From Sinonovacula constricta (taxonomy: Eukaryota; Mollusca; Bivalvia; Cardiida; Solecurtidae), in NCBI GenBank assembly GCA_007844125.1, contig CM017556.1, forward strand, positions 78,430,544-78,494,543: 64,000 nt of DNA, written 5' to 3'. Positions 1-11,578 of the stretch are shown in pieces. A program made the translations under genes and the position numbers. A model generated the notes under the pieces. The model was not told the origin of the DNA, did not search any database, and saw only the letters and a list, made by a program, of their open reading frames with translations. Each line of letters opens with the position of its first letter. The first letter of the stretch is position 1.

Positions 1-3000
1 CTTGAATATCTACAAACTGCATATTCAGACACATACCTCAACTGAACACAGCAGTCATGTGCTGATTGGTTTAGTGGTGATGTTATAATTATTATTATTT
101 GGAGCATGGATCTGGTGGTTCTTTGTGTTATACACATGCTTTAATCTTTGGTCAAGTCCCTTTAACATATACACAATATCTGACCTACAAGGGTTTCAGT
201 TATTTCACAAATTGTGTGGTATTATTTTTCAGCATTACAGTTCCACTCATGCATACATGCATTTTCCAGATATTATAAACAGTTTACAAACTGATCGTAG
301 AACCTATTTAATCCCATTCTTTTTGTTTGTTTAAACAAGAATGGACAAATCTTCGATGTTTGAAATTTAAGTTATAGAAAACTACAGTGTACCAGTTCAA
401 TGTTGCCATGATATCTAATCTGTGGCTGATGTTGGTCTGTAACAACAAAAGGGAATGCTTTATCAGTAGTGTTTTATGATATGTGGTCTTCTAATAATTA
501 AGTTGAAGTATTTATCAATTAAAATATGTTTATACACCATTTAGAATTGTTTTGAACCATTTAAGAAACATACCTATTTTATTCCTGAGCATATACAAGC
601 ACGATCTTGTACTTCATAATGGCGCACTCATGAGGTGAATCAACAAAATCTTATCATTTCTTCTGGCAATAGACAAGTTGGATGATTCTGCAGTTTCACA
701 ATCTGACAAAACACCTTTATATTAACTGTACCTGACAAACTATCTTTATATTAGTCATTAATAAAGCAGTAAAGGTGGCTTTGAAAGACAACACTTGTCA
801 TAACACATGTGCCTTCATTCACATATATATAATGCTTCTTAAGGTGATGAATTACAAATGGCAACTAATGGGCTTATTACACATTAAGCCACAGAGAAAA
901 GCCAGAACACAGTACTGAGATCATACAGCACTTTTGGTCTCATTGTACAACTGATGCTATCTTCAGGAAAGATAACAATTAACATTGTCCACTGTCACAA
1001 ATGACAGCTTTGCTTATATGAAAAACAGTAGTTTACAAATAGCAGTCAAACTTGGGAAAATTTGTTTTTTTTAGAAAAGATAAGAACAAACTTTTCATAG
1101 GAGTGGTATTTTAATTCTGTAACTTGTACAACGGGCTTCTTGCAATCGGTACAAATTAAGCATATGAAATGTATGTTTTATTATTTCTTTTAAATGTGTT
1201 TGAAACTTACATTCTTGTAACTAAAGGTATGACATTTAATTCTTAAATAAATAATAACACTTAACTTAAGAAAAAAAAAGATGAAGTCTAATGCTATTTT
1301 CATAAAATCTCCAGTTTTAATTAAAAACATAACACTCCTAGTATTGTCAAACTGACATAAGCATCTTTTTAGTGAATGTATTTACAAAAAGATCAACCTA
1401 TCATTAAAAAAACATGCATACATACAATTTGCTTTTTTTTTCAATTTTTGTTTTGCCAAATAAACCATAATATGTTACCCAAGGTTGAACAAGACTGCCT
1501 TTGAATGTCTCCCTAAGTCGTAATGTGGTCCATATCAGGCCTCAATCTTATCTGGTGATCTGAATTCAGAAATGGATACCAAACCTTTTCTTGATGTTGT
1601 AAAGGTGATGAAATGTTAGACACAAGATAAAAACACTAACACAATAGATGACCTCCATTTTATACTGACATACTTTTTTCAGAGATAACTTTAAAATAGG
1701 GGGTGGGGTGGGGGGGGGGGGGGGGGATTGGTGGCAGTATTTCTACGGAAACTTCATTGTAAAACGTTCATTTACCAAAGATATTTTTTCTTCAAGACCT
1801 ACCACCTCCTCTGAACTCCAGTACTGGCACAGTATAAATTATAATTCTAATAAAACATGCAAATAATTACCAAACCAGAACCTAGCTGTATCAAGATTAT
1901 CTGGCAGGGGATTATCTTGCAGGGGATTATCTTGCAGAATGCATTGGACCTACTTACCACGTTATTTTTGGACCATGAGAAACAAACTGGTCGTTGGCGT
2001 CCAATGGAGTTCTGTGGATGTTGTCATCTTTCAGACTTCTAATCGTAGACATTAAATAAGTGTCTGTAACCAACATTCGTCATACACCATTGTTGAATGT
2101 TGTTGCTTTGGGTATGATATTCCCGGGTACTTTGGTAATAACATAATACAAATGCCTTTTCAGTCTCCGCGTCTTTCACCTTTAATAATTGGGTCAAAAT
2201 GGCGCCAAACATACAAGATGACGTTATGTATTTATAAGCCAAAAGCTAATCAAAGCCTAATTGGCTTGGGAAACTATCTAGGCTTCTGACCAATACTTTT
2301 CTGGTGGACATATTTGCGTATAAATAGATGCACTCCAATAAGTAAATGTTCGTATAATATAGCCAAAAATAATTCATTTATGAAAGAAGCACTAACACTT
2401 TATACAAAACCTGTTTTTAATAAATTTACAAAAAAACACACAGATCTTTATGTGGCCACACCGCCATGCTTTAGTTATCTATCACTATCTATTTAATAAC
2501 TTTTAAGTTTCATCCAATGGCCATACACAAAAAGATATGCACTTTAATATTTTTTATGAATTATTATTGAAATCACCATTGACTTTTCACCACTGACTTT
2601 GCGCAAGCAGCTAACATTTTTAAGTACCATTGTAATGTTGCAAAAATATTAGCATCGATCACATCAAAGGCATATATCACAAAGTGCACATTTTATACAA
2701 ATAAAACTTCTTACCCGTTCTTTTGTCATTCAAGAAAAATAAAAACTGAAGGGGAAATGCGAATGTTTCTTAAATGTTAATAATATCATGCTTATTAATA
2801 GCATAAATTTTATATCTTTTCTCTATATTTTTAAACGTTGCGCTGATATCATTGTTTCATAGAATTTATTTTCAATAAGTTGCCTTTTTTATGCGTTCAG
2901 ACTACAGATAAATATCAAATATATCATGTAACTTGTATAATGATTGGAAGTGGTCAAAAATAGAATAGAAATAATCATGGAAGATGTTGACATTCATTAA

Positions 3001-3412
3001 CTGGCACAAAAGGCCGAGCTGCATAATCCGTGTAGGGGAGCATACTCGTACCACCAAACTTGCGTTGATCAAATCTGAGTTGTTTCTCTTGTTTCAGACG
3101 GTATACTCCATGTTTTATTTCAAATAGCCTTTATTTTGAAAAATGGAAGGTAAATCAAGTAATTACTTACGTTTTCTTATAGGCAACTCTTTTTTTTCTT
3201 TTTTTTGATTTGTATCGACTTTTCTTCTGAATAATAGTGAAATATATACTATTGTATTAACTTCATTACTACAGAAGTTTTAGCTTTGGTAAAAGTCATA
3301 TTTATAATGCCACAACACCAAAAAATGTGATTTTAAGCTTTTATAAAAAAAAATTATTTTAAAACGGGTTGTTACAAACGGTCATACAGAATGATAATAT
3401 CATAAAAAGAAA
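1..3412. other. Intergenic or intronic stretch, no gene recognised
   Basis: AT-rich sequence with stops in all frames at short intervals. I recognise no exon, RNA gene or long repeat. The only distinct features are a G-rich tract near 1699-1726 and a 17-bp tandem duplication around 1905-1938. It could be intron, 3' UTR or intergenic DNA; the sequence does not decide. Confidence 0.6.
1699..1726. repeat. Poly(G) tract
   Basis: A run of G broken by two T residues and ending in about 16 uninterrupted G. It could form a G-quadruplex on the plus strand and is a likely place for length errors in sequencing. Confidence 0.9.
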
Positions 3413-3468
3413 TCATGTTGACCAATAAATTTCAAAACTTAGTTTTGGTTCTCCATTAAAATGTTGAG

Positions 3469-6400
3469 TCTGTCGGGATTTGAGATTTGGAGTTAGACTT
3501 GCTACAGTTGACTCTGGCGGGATTTGAACACGCAACTTCTGATCTGGAGTTAGACTTGCTACAATTGATTCTGGCGGGATTTGGACACGCAACTTCTGAT
3601 CTGGAGTTAGACTTGCTACAATTGACACTGGCAAGATTCTAACACGCAACTTCTGATCTGGAGTTAGACTCGCTACAATTGATTCTGGCAAGATTCGAAC
3701 ACGCAACTTCTGATCTGGAGTTAGACTTGCTACAATTGACTCTGGCAAGATTCTAACACGCAACTTCTGATCTGGAGTTAGACTAGCTACAGTTGACTCT
3801 GGCGGGATTTGGACACGCAACTTCTGATCAGGAGTTAGACTTGCTACAATTGACTCTGGCGGGATTTGGACACGCAACTTCTGATCTGGAGTTAGACTTG
3901 CTACAGTTGATTCTGGCGGGATTTGGACACGCAACTTCTGATCTGGAGTTCGACTTGCTACAATTGATTCTGGCGGGATTTGGACACGCAACTTCTGATC
4001 TGGAGTTAGACTTGCTACAGTTGATTCTGGCGGGATTTGGACACGCAACTTCTGATCTGGAGTTAGACTTGCTACAATTGATTCTGGCGGGATTTGGACA
4101 CGCAACTTCTGATCTGGAGTTAGACTTGCTACAGTTGATTCTGGCGGGATTTGGACACGCAACTTCTGATCTGGAGTTAGACTCGCTACAGTTGACTTTG
4201 GCGGGATTTGAACACGTAACTTCTGATCTGGAGTTAGACTCGCTACAATTGATTCTGGCGGGATTTGGACACGCAACTTCTGATCTGGAGTTAGACTTGC
4301 TACAATTGATTCTGGCGGGATTTGAACACGCAACTTCTGATCTGGAGTTAGACTCGCTACAATTGATTCTGGCGGGATTTGGACACGCAACTTCTGATCT
4401 GGAGTTAGACTTGCTACAATTGATTCTGGCGGGATTTGAACACGCAACTTCTGATCTGGAGTTAGACTCGCTACAATTGATTCTGGCGGGATTTGAACAC
4501 GCAACTTCTGATCTGGAGTTAGATTTGCTACAATTGATTCTGGCGGGATTTGGACACGCAACTTTTGATCTGGAGTTAGACTCGCTACAATTGATTCTGG
4601 CGGGATTTGGACACGCAACTTCTGATCTGGAGTTAGACTTGCTACAATTGATTCTGGCGGGATTTGAACACGCAACTTCTGATCTGGAGTTAGACTTGCT
4701 ACAATTGATTCTGGCGGGATTTGGACACGCAACTTCTGATCTGGAGTTAGACTTGCTACAATTGATTCTGGCGGGATTTGAACACGCAACTTCTGATCTG
4801 GAGTTAGACTTGCTACAATTGATTCTGGCGGGATTTGGACACGCAACTTCTGATCTGGAGTTAGACTCGCTACAATTGACTCTGGCGGGATTTGGACACG
4901 CAACTTCTGATCTGGAGTTAGACTTGCTACAGTTGACTCTGGCGGGATTTGAACACGCAACTTTTGATCTGGAGTTAGACTCGCTACAATTGATTCTGGC
5001 GGGATTTGAACACGCAACTTCTGATCTGGAGTTAGACTTGCTACAATTGATTCTGGCGGGATTTGGACACGCAACTTCTGATCTGGAGTTAGACTTGCTA
5101 CAGTTGACTCTGGCGGGATTTGGACACGCAACTTCTGATCTGGAGTTAGACTTGCTACAGTTGACTCTGGCGGGATTTGGACACGCAACTTCTGATCTGG
5201 AGTTAGACTTGCTACAGTTGATTCTGGCGGGATATGGACACGCAACTTCTGATCTGGAGTTAGACTTGCTACAGTTGACTCTGGCGGGATTTGGACACGC
5301 AACTTCTGATCTGGAGTTGGACTTGCTACAGTTGATTTGGGCAAGATTCGAACACGCAACTTCTGATCTGGAGTTAGACTTGCTACAGTTGACTCTGGCG
5401 GGATTTGAACACGCAACTTCTGATCTGGAGTTAGACTCGCTACAATTGACTCTGGCAAGATTCGAACACGCAACTTCTGATCTGGAGTTAGACTCGCTAC
5501 AGTTGATTCTGGCGGGATTTGGACACGCAACTTCTGATCTGGAGTTAGACTCGCTACAGTTGACTTTGGCGGGATTCGAACACGCAACTTCTGATCTGGA
5601 GTTAGACTCGCTACAGTTGACTCTGGCGGTGTTTGAACACGCAACTTCTGATCTGGAGTTAGACTCGCTACAGTTGACTCTGGCGGTGTTTGAACACGCA
5701 ACTTCTGATCTGGAGTTAGACTCGCTACAGTTGACTCTGGTGGTGTTTGAACACGCAACTTCTGATCTGGAGTTAGACTTGCTACAGTTGACTCTGGCGG
5801 GATTTGAACACGCAACTTCTGATCTGGAGTTAGACTCGCTACAATTGATTCTGGCGGGATTTGGACACGCAACTTCTGATCTGGAGTTAGACTCGCTACA
5901 ATTGATTCTGGCGGGATTTGGACACGCAACTTCTGATCTGGAGTTAGACTCGCTACAATTGACTCTGGCGGGATTTGAACACGCAACTTCTGATCTGGAG
6001 TTAGACTCGCTACAATTGATTCTGGCGGGATTTGAACACGCAACTTCTGATCTGGAGTTAGACTCGCTACAATTGATTCTGGCGGGATTTGGACACGCAA
6101 CTTCTGATCTGGAGTTAGACTCGCTACAATTGACTCTGGCGGGATTTGAACACGCAACTTCTGATCTGGAGTTAGACTCGCTACAATTGACTCTGGCGGG
6201 ATTTGAACACGCAACTTCTGATCTGGAGTAAGACTCGCTACAATTGATTCTGGCGGGATTTGAACACGCAACTTCTGATCTGGAGTTAGACTTGCTACAG
6301 TTGGCTCTGGCGGGATTCGAACACGCAACTTCTGATCTGGAGTTGGACTCGCTACAGTTGGCTCTGGCGGGATTCGAACACGCAACTTCTGATCTGGAGT

Positions 6401-6637
6401 TAGACTTGCTACAATTGACTCTGGCAAGATTCGAACACGCAACTTCTGATCTGGAGTTAGACTTGCTACAATTGACTCTGGCAAGATTCGAACACGCAAC
6501 TTCTGATCTGGAGTTAGACTTGCTACAATTGACTCTGGCGGGATTTGAACACGCAACTTCTGATCTGGAGTTAGACTTGCTACAATTGACTCTGGCGGGA
6601 TTTGAACACGCAACTTCTGATCTGGAGTTGGACTCCA
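3469..6637 (-). repeat. 57-bp tandem array, about 55 copies of a truncated tRNA-Trp-like unit
   Basis: Seen: about 55 head-to-tail copies of a 57-bp unit with only scattered substitutions. Read on the minus strand, each unit contains TCTAACTCCAGATCAGA, an anticodon stem-loop with anticodon CCA, then TTGCGTG and GTTCGAATCCC (or GTTCAAATCCC), a T arm with an almost perfect Pol III B box. It ends in an acceptor-like GCCAGAGTCA. Known: this order and most of the bases match nuclear tRNA-Trp(CCA); by eye about 48 of 56 positions agree with the vertebrate gene as I remember it. The 5' acceptor strand, the first half of the D arm and the A box are absent, and one base of the variable loop is deleted. 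One anticodon-stem pair and one T-stem pair are broken in nearly every unit, so the founder was already a pseudogene. No T4 terminator lies in the array. Because 57 is a multiple of 3, frames of up to 1076 codons stay open on both strands; these are not considered genes. Confidence 0.93.
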
Positions 6638-6796
6638 CAGCATGTTTCAAATTTAAGTCATTATCATTTATGCAGCAAAAACAAACATCTTTAAAAATGG
6701 CAATTGTCTTAAATTTAATAATTCAAATTTAACACTACAGCCTCTGGATTACACCTTACTTGTTATCAACAAAGCATATTTTTGTCATATTTTAAA

Positions 6797-7104
6797 GACC
6801 GGGACTGGCCGCAATAGCTCAAGCGGTAGAGCGTCGGCTTGCGGATCGGGAGGTATCGGGTTCAAACCTCGGCCCGGTCAAACCAAAGACTTTAAAGTTG
6901 GTAGTAGTGGCTTCCCTCCTAACGCTCGGGGCTAAGGGGACAGCATTACGTCTGACTCGTCGGTGTCAGTATAATGGACGGGCCGGGTTCCGTCCCTGGG
7001 CACCTCATGTTACGATTGTGGGCACCTCATAAGTGCCCCTGTGCTATAATGATAGAAATGTCGCTGCGCAGTATCGGCAAAAATGCCGGCCAATCCCCTT
7101 CCCC
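6797..7104 (+). mobile_element. tRNA-derived SINE, near full length
   Basis: The head holds a Pol III A box (TAGCTCAAGCGG, 6815-6826) and a B box (GGTTCAAACCT, 6859-6869), 44 bases apart start to start. A central domain follows, then a tail with two hairpins: GGGCAC/GTGCCC near 7020-7038 and CGGCA/TGCCG near 7074-7088. A second copy in reverse orientation at 59880-60136 and a tail fragment at 25896-25952 confirm a dispersed family. The GGGCACCTCAT arm is partly duplicated in this copy. It resembles molluscan V-type SINEs such as RUDI, but that name is from memory and unverified. I saw no clear target-site duplication, and the anticodon stem pairs poorly, so it is not a working tRNA gene. Confidence 0.85.
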
Positions 7105-8008
7105 AAAACTGGGCTATCTTTAGGTTCGGGACGTCAACAACTTTGTAAAGGTCTTCAACTATTTTTTAGTTATTTGCAGGCATCACTTGCTTCATTTCCA
7201 TTAATTATTCGGCATGTTTTTCGTAGATATAGTATACACCCTACAAATATTATTATAGTACTCACATTGAAATACAATTTGCAGTCTTCATTTTAATTCA
7301 ATTATCTATCTTTATTTTGGTTCACTTGCTGTTGAACAAAATGCTTCTCTTTTGTCCGCAAACAACTTATGCACTGCTCTTATTATACAAATTGACACTG
7401 AAATTACAAATGTAGCGGTTGGTTTTATGACATCACCAAATATAATATATATTCGTATATTTGTAGCCAATGTTTATATTTAATATAATGTACAGCTATA
7501 TGGAAACTTTAATTAAAAATACCATTACTGATTTATTGTACTGTTAAATGAAACATATTAATAGATTTGGGATAATAAAAGATCCCTGTCTATAATCAGA
7601 GTCTTCTTCAATAAACGTTCTGTAAAATTTGAAAATACCTATTAGATTGATTATAACAATTCTTGCAAAATAGTTATTGTTAATAGCTTTAAAATTATTG
7701 TTACAATTGAATATTTTAAAAGACATAAACAACAATATTGTAATTATTAATGCAGACAGTAGTCTGAGTCAAACTGACTGTCCCACATTTTGGTGATTGC
7801 ATTGTGTGTGCATATGTTGTGTTCTTTTTGTAATTGCTATCGGGCCTTTTGATGTAAGAAGTTAAAAAATAGCATGACAACAGCAACAACAACAACAACA
7901 TCATATTTTTATAAATTACATTATATTAAAGTGTGAAACTGTTTCTTTATTTCAAAACATACAACAAAGTATGCGTAACAATATATTTAACATATTAACA
8001 GCAACTTA
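7105..8008. other. AT-rich stretch without recognised gene
   Basis: Only short chance frames are present. A (CAA)n run near 7880-7900 and scattered A/T tracts are the only structure seen. Confidence 0.55.
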
Positions 8009-8810
8009 ATGTCCAGTATAACCCAGTTTCTGCTAATTTGGTCTCGGTCTGAAATCGAATGTCCAGTATAACCCAGTTTCTGCTAATTTGGTCTCGGTCT
8101 GAAATCGAATGTCCAGTATAACCCAGTTTCTGCTAATTTGGTCTCGGTCTGAAATCGAATGTCCAGTATAACTCAGTTTCTGCTAATTTGGTCTCGGTCT
8201 GAAATCGAATGTCCAGTATAACTCAGTTGCTGCTAATTTGGTCTCGGTCTGAAATCGAATGTCCAGTATAACCCAGTTTCTGCTAATTTGGTCTCGGTCT
8301 GAAATCGAATGTCCAGTATAACTCAGTTTCTGCTAATTTGGTCTCGGTCTGAAATCGAATGTCCAGTATAACTCAGTTGCTGCTAATTTGGTCTCGGTCT
8401 GAAATCGAATGTCCAGTATAACCCAGTTTCTGCTAATTTGGTCTCGGTCTGAAATCGAATGTCCAGTATAACTCAGTTGCTGCTAATTTGGTCTCGGTCT
8501 GAAATCGAATGTCCAGTATAACTCAGTTGCTGCTAATTTGGTCTCGGTCTGAAATCGAATGTCCAGTATAACTCAGTTTCTGCTAATTTGGTCTCGGTCT
8601 GAAATCGAATGTCCAGTATAACTCAGTTTCTGCTAATTTGGTCTCGGTCTGAAATCGAATGTCCAGTATAACCCAGTTTCTATTAATTTGGTCTCGGTCT
8701 GAAAACGAATGTCCAGTATAACCCAGTTTCTGCTAATTTGGTCTCGGTCTGAAATCGAATGTCCAGTATAACCCAGTTTCTGCTAATTTGGCCTCGGTCT
8801 AAGATCGAAT
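8009..8810. repeat. 50-bp minisatellite, 16 copies
   Basis: Sixteen tandem copies start at 8011 and recur exactly every 50 bp; the last starts at 8761. Units differ mainly at two sites, ACCCAG/ACTCAG and TTTC/TTGC. The variant order gives a partial three-unit higher-order pattern in units 4-9. The unit is unrelated to the 57-bp array and I recognise no tRNA or protein similarity. Confidence 0.95.
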
Positions 8811-9207
8811 GTAGTGCTCGTACACCCAATGACGTCACATGAAAAAAGAAGTTAACACCAGCTTGAACCGTTGTAACGAAACGATTGACAGTATGGAAAA
8901 CATACATTCATACGTCCACATCAGCGATTTTCCCCAATGTTTACAAATTCAAAACGTCTCTGCTTATAAAGTACAAATAATTTATAGAATAAAAAGAATC
9001 GTTGTTTAGCAGTGTTACTTACAGTACAGTACAGTACAATTGCAAAGCCATAAACGACTGAGGACAAAGAGTGCTCAGTGGTTGCCTTTAATATTAAAAT
9101 TCGTTTAAAATGAAAGGACATAATTTTGTAATAATAGTCAAGGTGATATTCGACATTTTTTAACCCATTTTCTCTCTCAAACATCAAAATAAATTATTGT
9201 TACATTG
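8811..9207. other. Spacer between minisatellite and terminal-inverted-repeat candidate
   Basis: No coding signal is seen. It contains a short ACAGT tandem run near 9018-9037. Confidence 0.5.
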
Positions 9208-9994
9208 AAGATGGTATCCGACAGTTTGAACCAAATATCTTTTCTCAAATAACCAAATAATTATTTGTTATCTGATTTCAAAGGTCCTGCAAAACGCCGT
9301 TCGTTAATGCCCTAGATCAGTCAAGCACAAATCACGACTCGTCCTTGCAAACATGTATTTCTTATCTGAGCCACGCTGCAGAGACAGTTAATTTTAAACT
9401 TAGCAAAACCACGTGACCATTTACTTTGCGATTACGTAACAATATAGCTTGTGTTCAAAATCTTCTTTATTAAAACTAAAGTAAGGCTTTATGCCACATT
9501 TATGCCCATATCCCCCATTATTAAAGTTAGATATTGTTACATGTATAAACTGTTGGATACCACATTTAAATGGTACGGCAAAATGCTGCTTATTGATGTT
9601 AAGTTTTGTAAAAAATGAATTATTATACTCCACTCGTCATAACAAGGACGTAGTTCCTATCTGAGTCAAGTTGCACTATTATTTTTTAAACTAAGAAAAC
9701 GGCGTGACTACTTTCTTTTGAGATCACGTTGGGTCACCATCCGGGTAATTCGCTGTAACGTCGATATCTACATTTTGTGGAAATCCTCTTCATGCTTATT
9801 TAAAGATTTGAAAAGATGGACATTTTAGAGAGATTCTTTATGATTTCTATTGTCAAACAATTGAGATAATGTTCGAAATCGAAAGATTCAGATCACAGGA
9901 CGAGCTTATGTAGAAACTATGCCCGAATTCCAACACACAGGCATATTATATTGTTACATGTGTTTTATAACGGCAAAATGTTGGATACCATCTT
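9208..9994. mobile_element. Candidate DNA transposon or MITE with terminal inverted repeats and internal duplication
   Basis: The left end AAGATGGTATCC (9208-9219) is the exact inverse of GGATACCATCTT (9983-9994), and the similarity runs inward for about 20 bases with two mismatches. Inside, two diverged direct copies of about 100 bp lie at 9335-9437 and 9630-9728, sharing a TATCTGAG...CGTGAC series of motifs. An internal end-like sequence lies at 9550-9567. A related segment in reverse orientation lies at 62560-62800. No transposase is encoded, so it would be non-autonomous. No convincing target-site duplication was found. Confidence 0.5.
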
Positions 9995-10168
9995 TAACAG
10001 ACCCAGCTGATAACTTTCTGTAGGTACAATGTAACACCTCGTGTCACCTGTGTACATAAATGGCATAAAACGCATCTAAAATATAGAAGCTTTAGTAGCA
10101 TGGTGGTGTTAAGTTCTCTGCAATTTTTGAGAGAAAAAAAGACAGATGAGAAAATGTTTCTATTTCGT

Positions 10169-10174
10169 TTTATT
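10169..10174 (-). promoter_or_regulatory. Poly(A) signal AATAAA for the pseudoesterase gene
   Basis: A canonical AATAAA lies on the minus strand about 83 nt downstream of the stop codon at 10257-10259. This is a normal distance for an animal mRNA with a short 3' UTR. Confidence 0.5.
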
Positions 10175-10256
10175 TGAATTGTCTTGCTCGCCACTGACAA
10201 ATAAAATATGAAAAAAAGGCTGTGAAAGAAACGGTCATGCATCCTACAAACGACAG

Positions 10257-10680
10257 TTATTCGCTAAATGCTCGATTGATTTCCTCGTCATCTGGCACCA
10301 TTTTGTCTGGCACGGGTTGTCGTTGGGTTCTTCGGAGCTGGCAGACAGTACAGGTGACAACGAACAACAGTAATAGTAACAGAGAGCATCCAACTGTAAG
10401 TGCGATTATCAAATACTCGGCAAGTTCCGCCGGTACACGGAAAGTGGCGATATAGATGCTCTCGGCGAATCCGAAGGGTACCGGATTTACTACGGCAAAC
10501 GTCGTGTTGTCCTGGAGAAGGACGGGTACCAGTGATGTCCAGAAGGTTGTGGATGGTTCCCCGAGTCTAAGACGGATTGTGCTGTTAGCAGAAAATTCCA
10601 AGAATGTCCGATTGATGTCATACCGCTCCCAACGGGGCAGTGGCGGGAATAGAAGGTTTGCCTTTTGGCTGTTAGGGTCG
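10257..10680 (-). CDS. Neuroligin-like pseudoesterase, last coding exon (C-terminal lobe, transmembrane segment, tail)
   Basis: This exon encodes residues 521-660 of the protein begun at 17797. The minus strand reads TTTCAG before 10680, a good acceptor. Joining it to the donor at 16238 restores the FVRNG-DPN junction typical of this family, with the intron in phase 2. It holds the C-terminal esterase lobe (WERYD; FWTSLVPVLL), three N-glycosylation sequons and a stalk. A leucine-rich membrane helix follows at about residues 608-632 and a 28-residue cytoplasmic tail beginning CQLRRTQR. The tail ends in AFSE, which is not the PDZ-binding end of vertebrate neuroligins. The product is predicted to be a type I cell-surface protein. 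The family match is seen in the sequence; the adhesion role is inferred from the family. Confidence 0.85.
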
Positions 10681-10867
10681 CTGAAACATTTTAAGAAAAT
10701 ATAATAAATTTCGATGTCTTCATAATATCTAATAATGCACACACTAGTTTTCCCAAAACACTGATAAATAAAAAGAATAAAACAACAACACCAGCACCAA
10801 CACAAAAACACCAAAATAAACGTTGTGTTTTACTTTTAAAAATATAAGAGAAGACTGTATACAATAC

Positions 10868-10926
10868 ACGCGTGTGTGATTGTGCGTGCGTGCGTGTGTG
10901 CGTGCGTGCGTGCGCACGTGTGTGTA
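10868..10926. repeat. GT/GCGT microsatellite
   Basis: Alternating purine-pyrimidine tract of GT and GCGT units, a potential Z-DNA former, lying in the intron. Confidence 0.9.
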
Positions 10927-11101
10927 TTTCGTATACATCTAATTTGCATTGGAAAAAACATATTTTAACGAAACAAATCTACATATCTACCTATTTAATA
11001 TATAAATATTTTAAAAAGATGTTGATATGACACAAACGGGACTGTTAGTATGTGTCTGTTTTACTAAACTTGCTAAAGTCTTTTATCCCACGATCTCTGT
11101 A

Positions 11102-11154
11102 AATATCGGTTGCTATAACCCGTGTGATAAAGATGAGCTTTATCAACCGATATT
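11102..11154. repeat. Interrupted inverted repeat (hairpin with 13-nt bulge)
   Basis: The right arm CTTTATCAACCGATATT (11138-11154) is fully complementary to a left arm split as AATATCGGTTG (11102-11112) and GATAAAG (11126-11132, sharing one G), separated by about 13 extra bases. The loop is ATGAG. It looks like a 17-bp perfect stem into which 13 bases were inserted. Confidence 0.75.
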
Positions 11155-11578
11155 CGCGCACCTGCTCTAAGCCGGACTACTTTTTTGACGAAACGATCAG
11201 GTGTGTTTACGAGAACGAAACTCATTTATCGCGAAATTATGCTTGTGGTCACCCCAAAAATGTCCATAATATAAATATTGGTTAAATAGAGCAAAAGAGG
11301 CTATTAAAAAAAAGGATGAGAGTGGTTTCGATATCTGTCCTGCAGGATTGAAAACTTAAGTAGCAGCGTCTTATCCGACTTAGCTAACCGGAAAGTTCCC
11401 CGCTTTCTTCCGAAGTTTTATTTAACAATGAAATAGAAAATTTGAAAACAAAAAAGAATCTTATCAGAAAAATGATACAACATGTATTACAGGTACATGA
11501 TTAAAATTGTTTAGTAATAGTAATAAAATCAATAAAAGTACGAATTTGTAGTCTGCAAAAATAAAAACAACCGTCGAA

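Noticed and set aside
3469..6637. CRISPR-like array of direct repeats
   Set aside because: There are no unique spacers; the whole 57-bp unit repeats head to tail in a eukaryotic genome.
3413..6643. A 1076-residue protein of 19-residue repeats on the minus strand
   Set aside because: The unit length is a multiple of 3 without stops, so three overlapping frames on both strands are open at once; the unit is explained by tRNA-Trp similarity and there is no start, splice or poly(A) context.
6797..6880. A functional tRNA gene
   Set aside because: A and B boxes are present, but the anticodon stem pairs poorly and the sequence continues into a SINE body shared with other copies.
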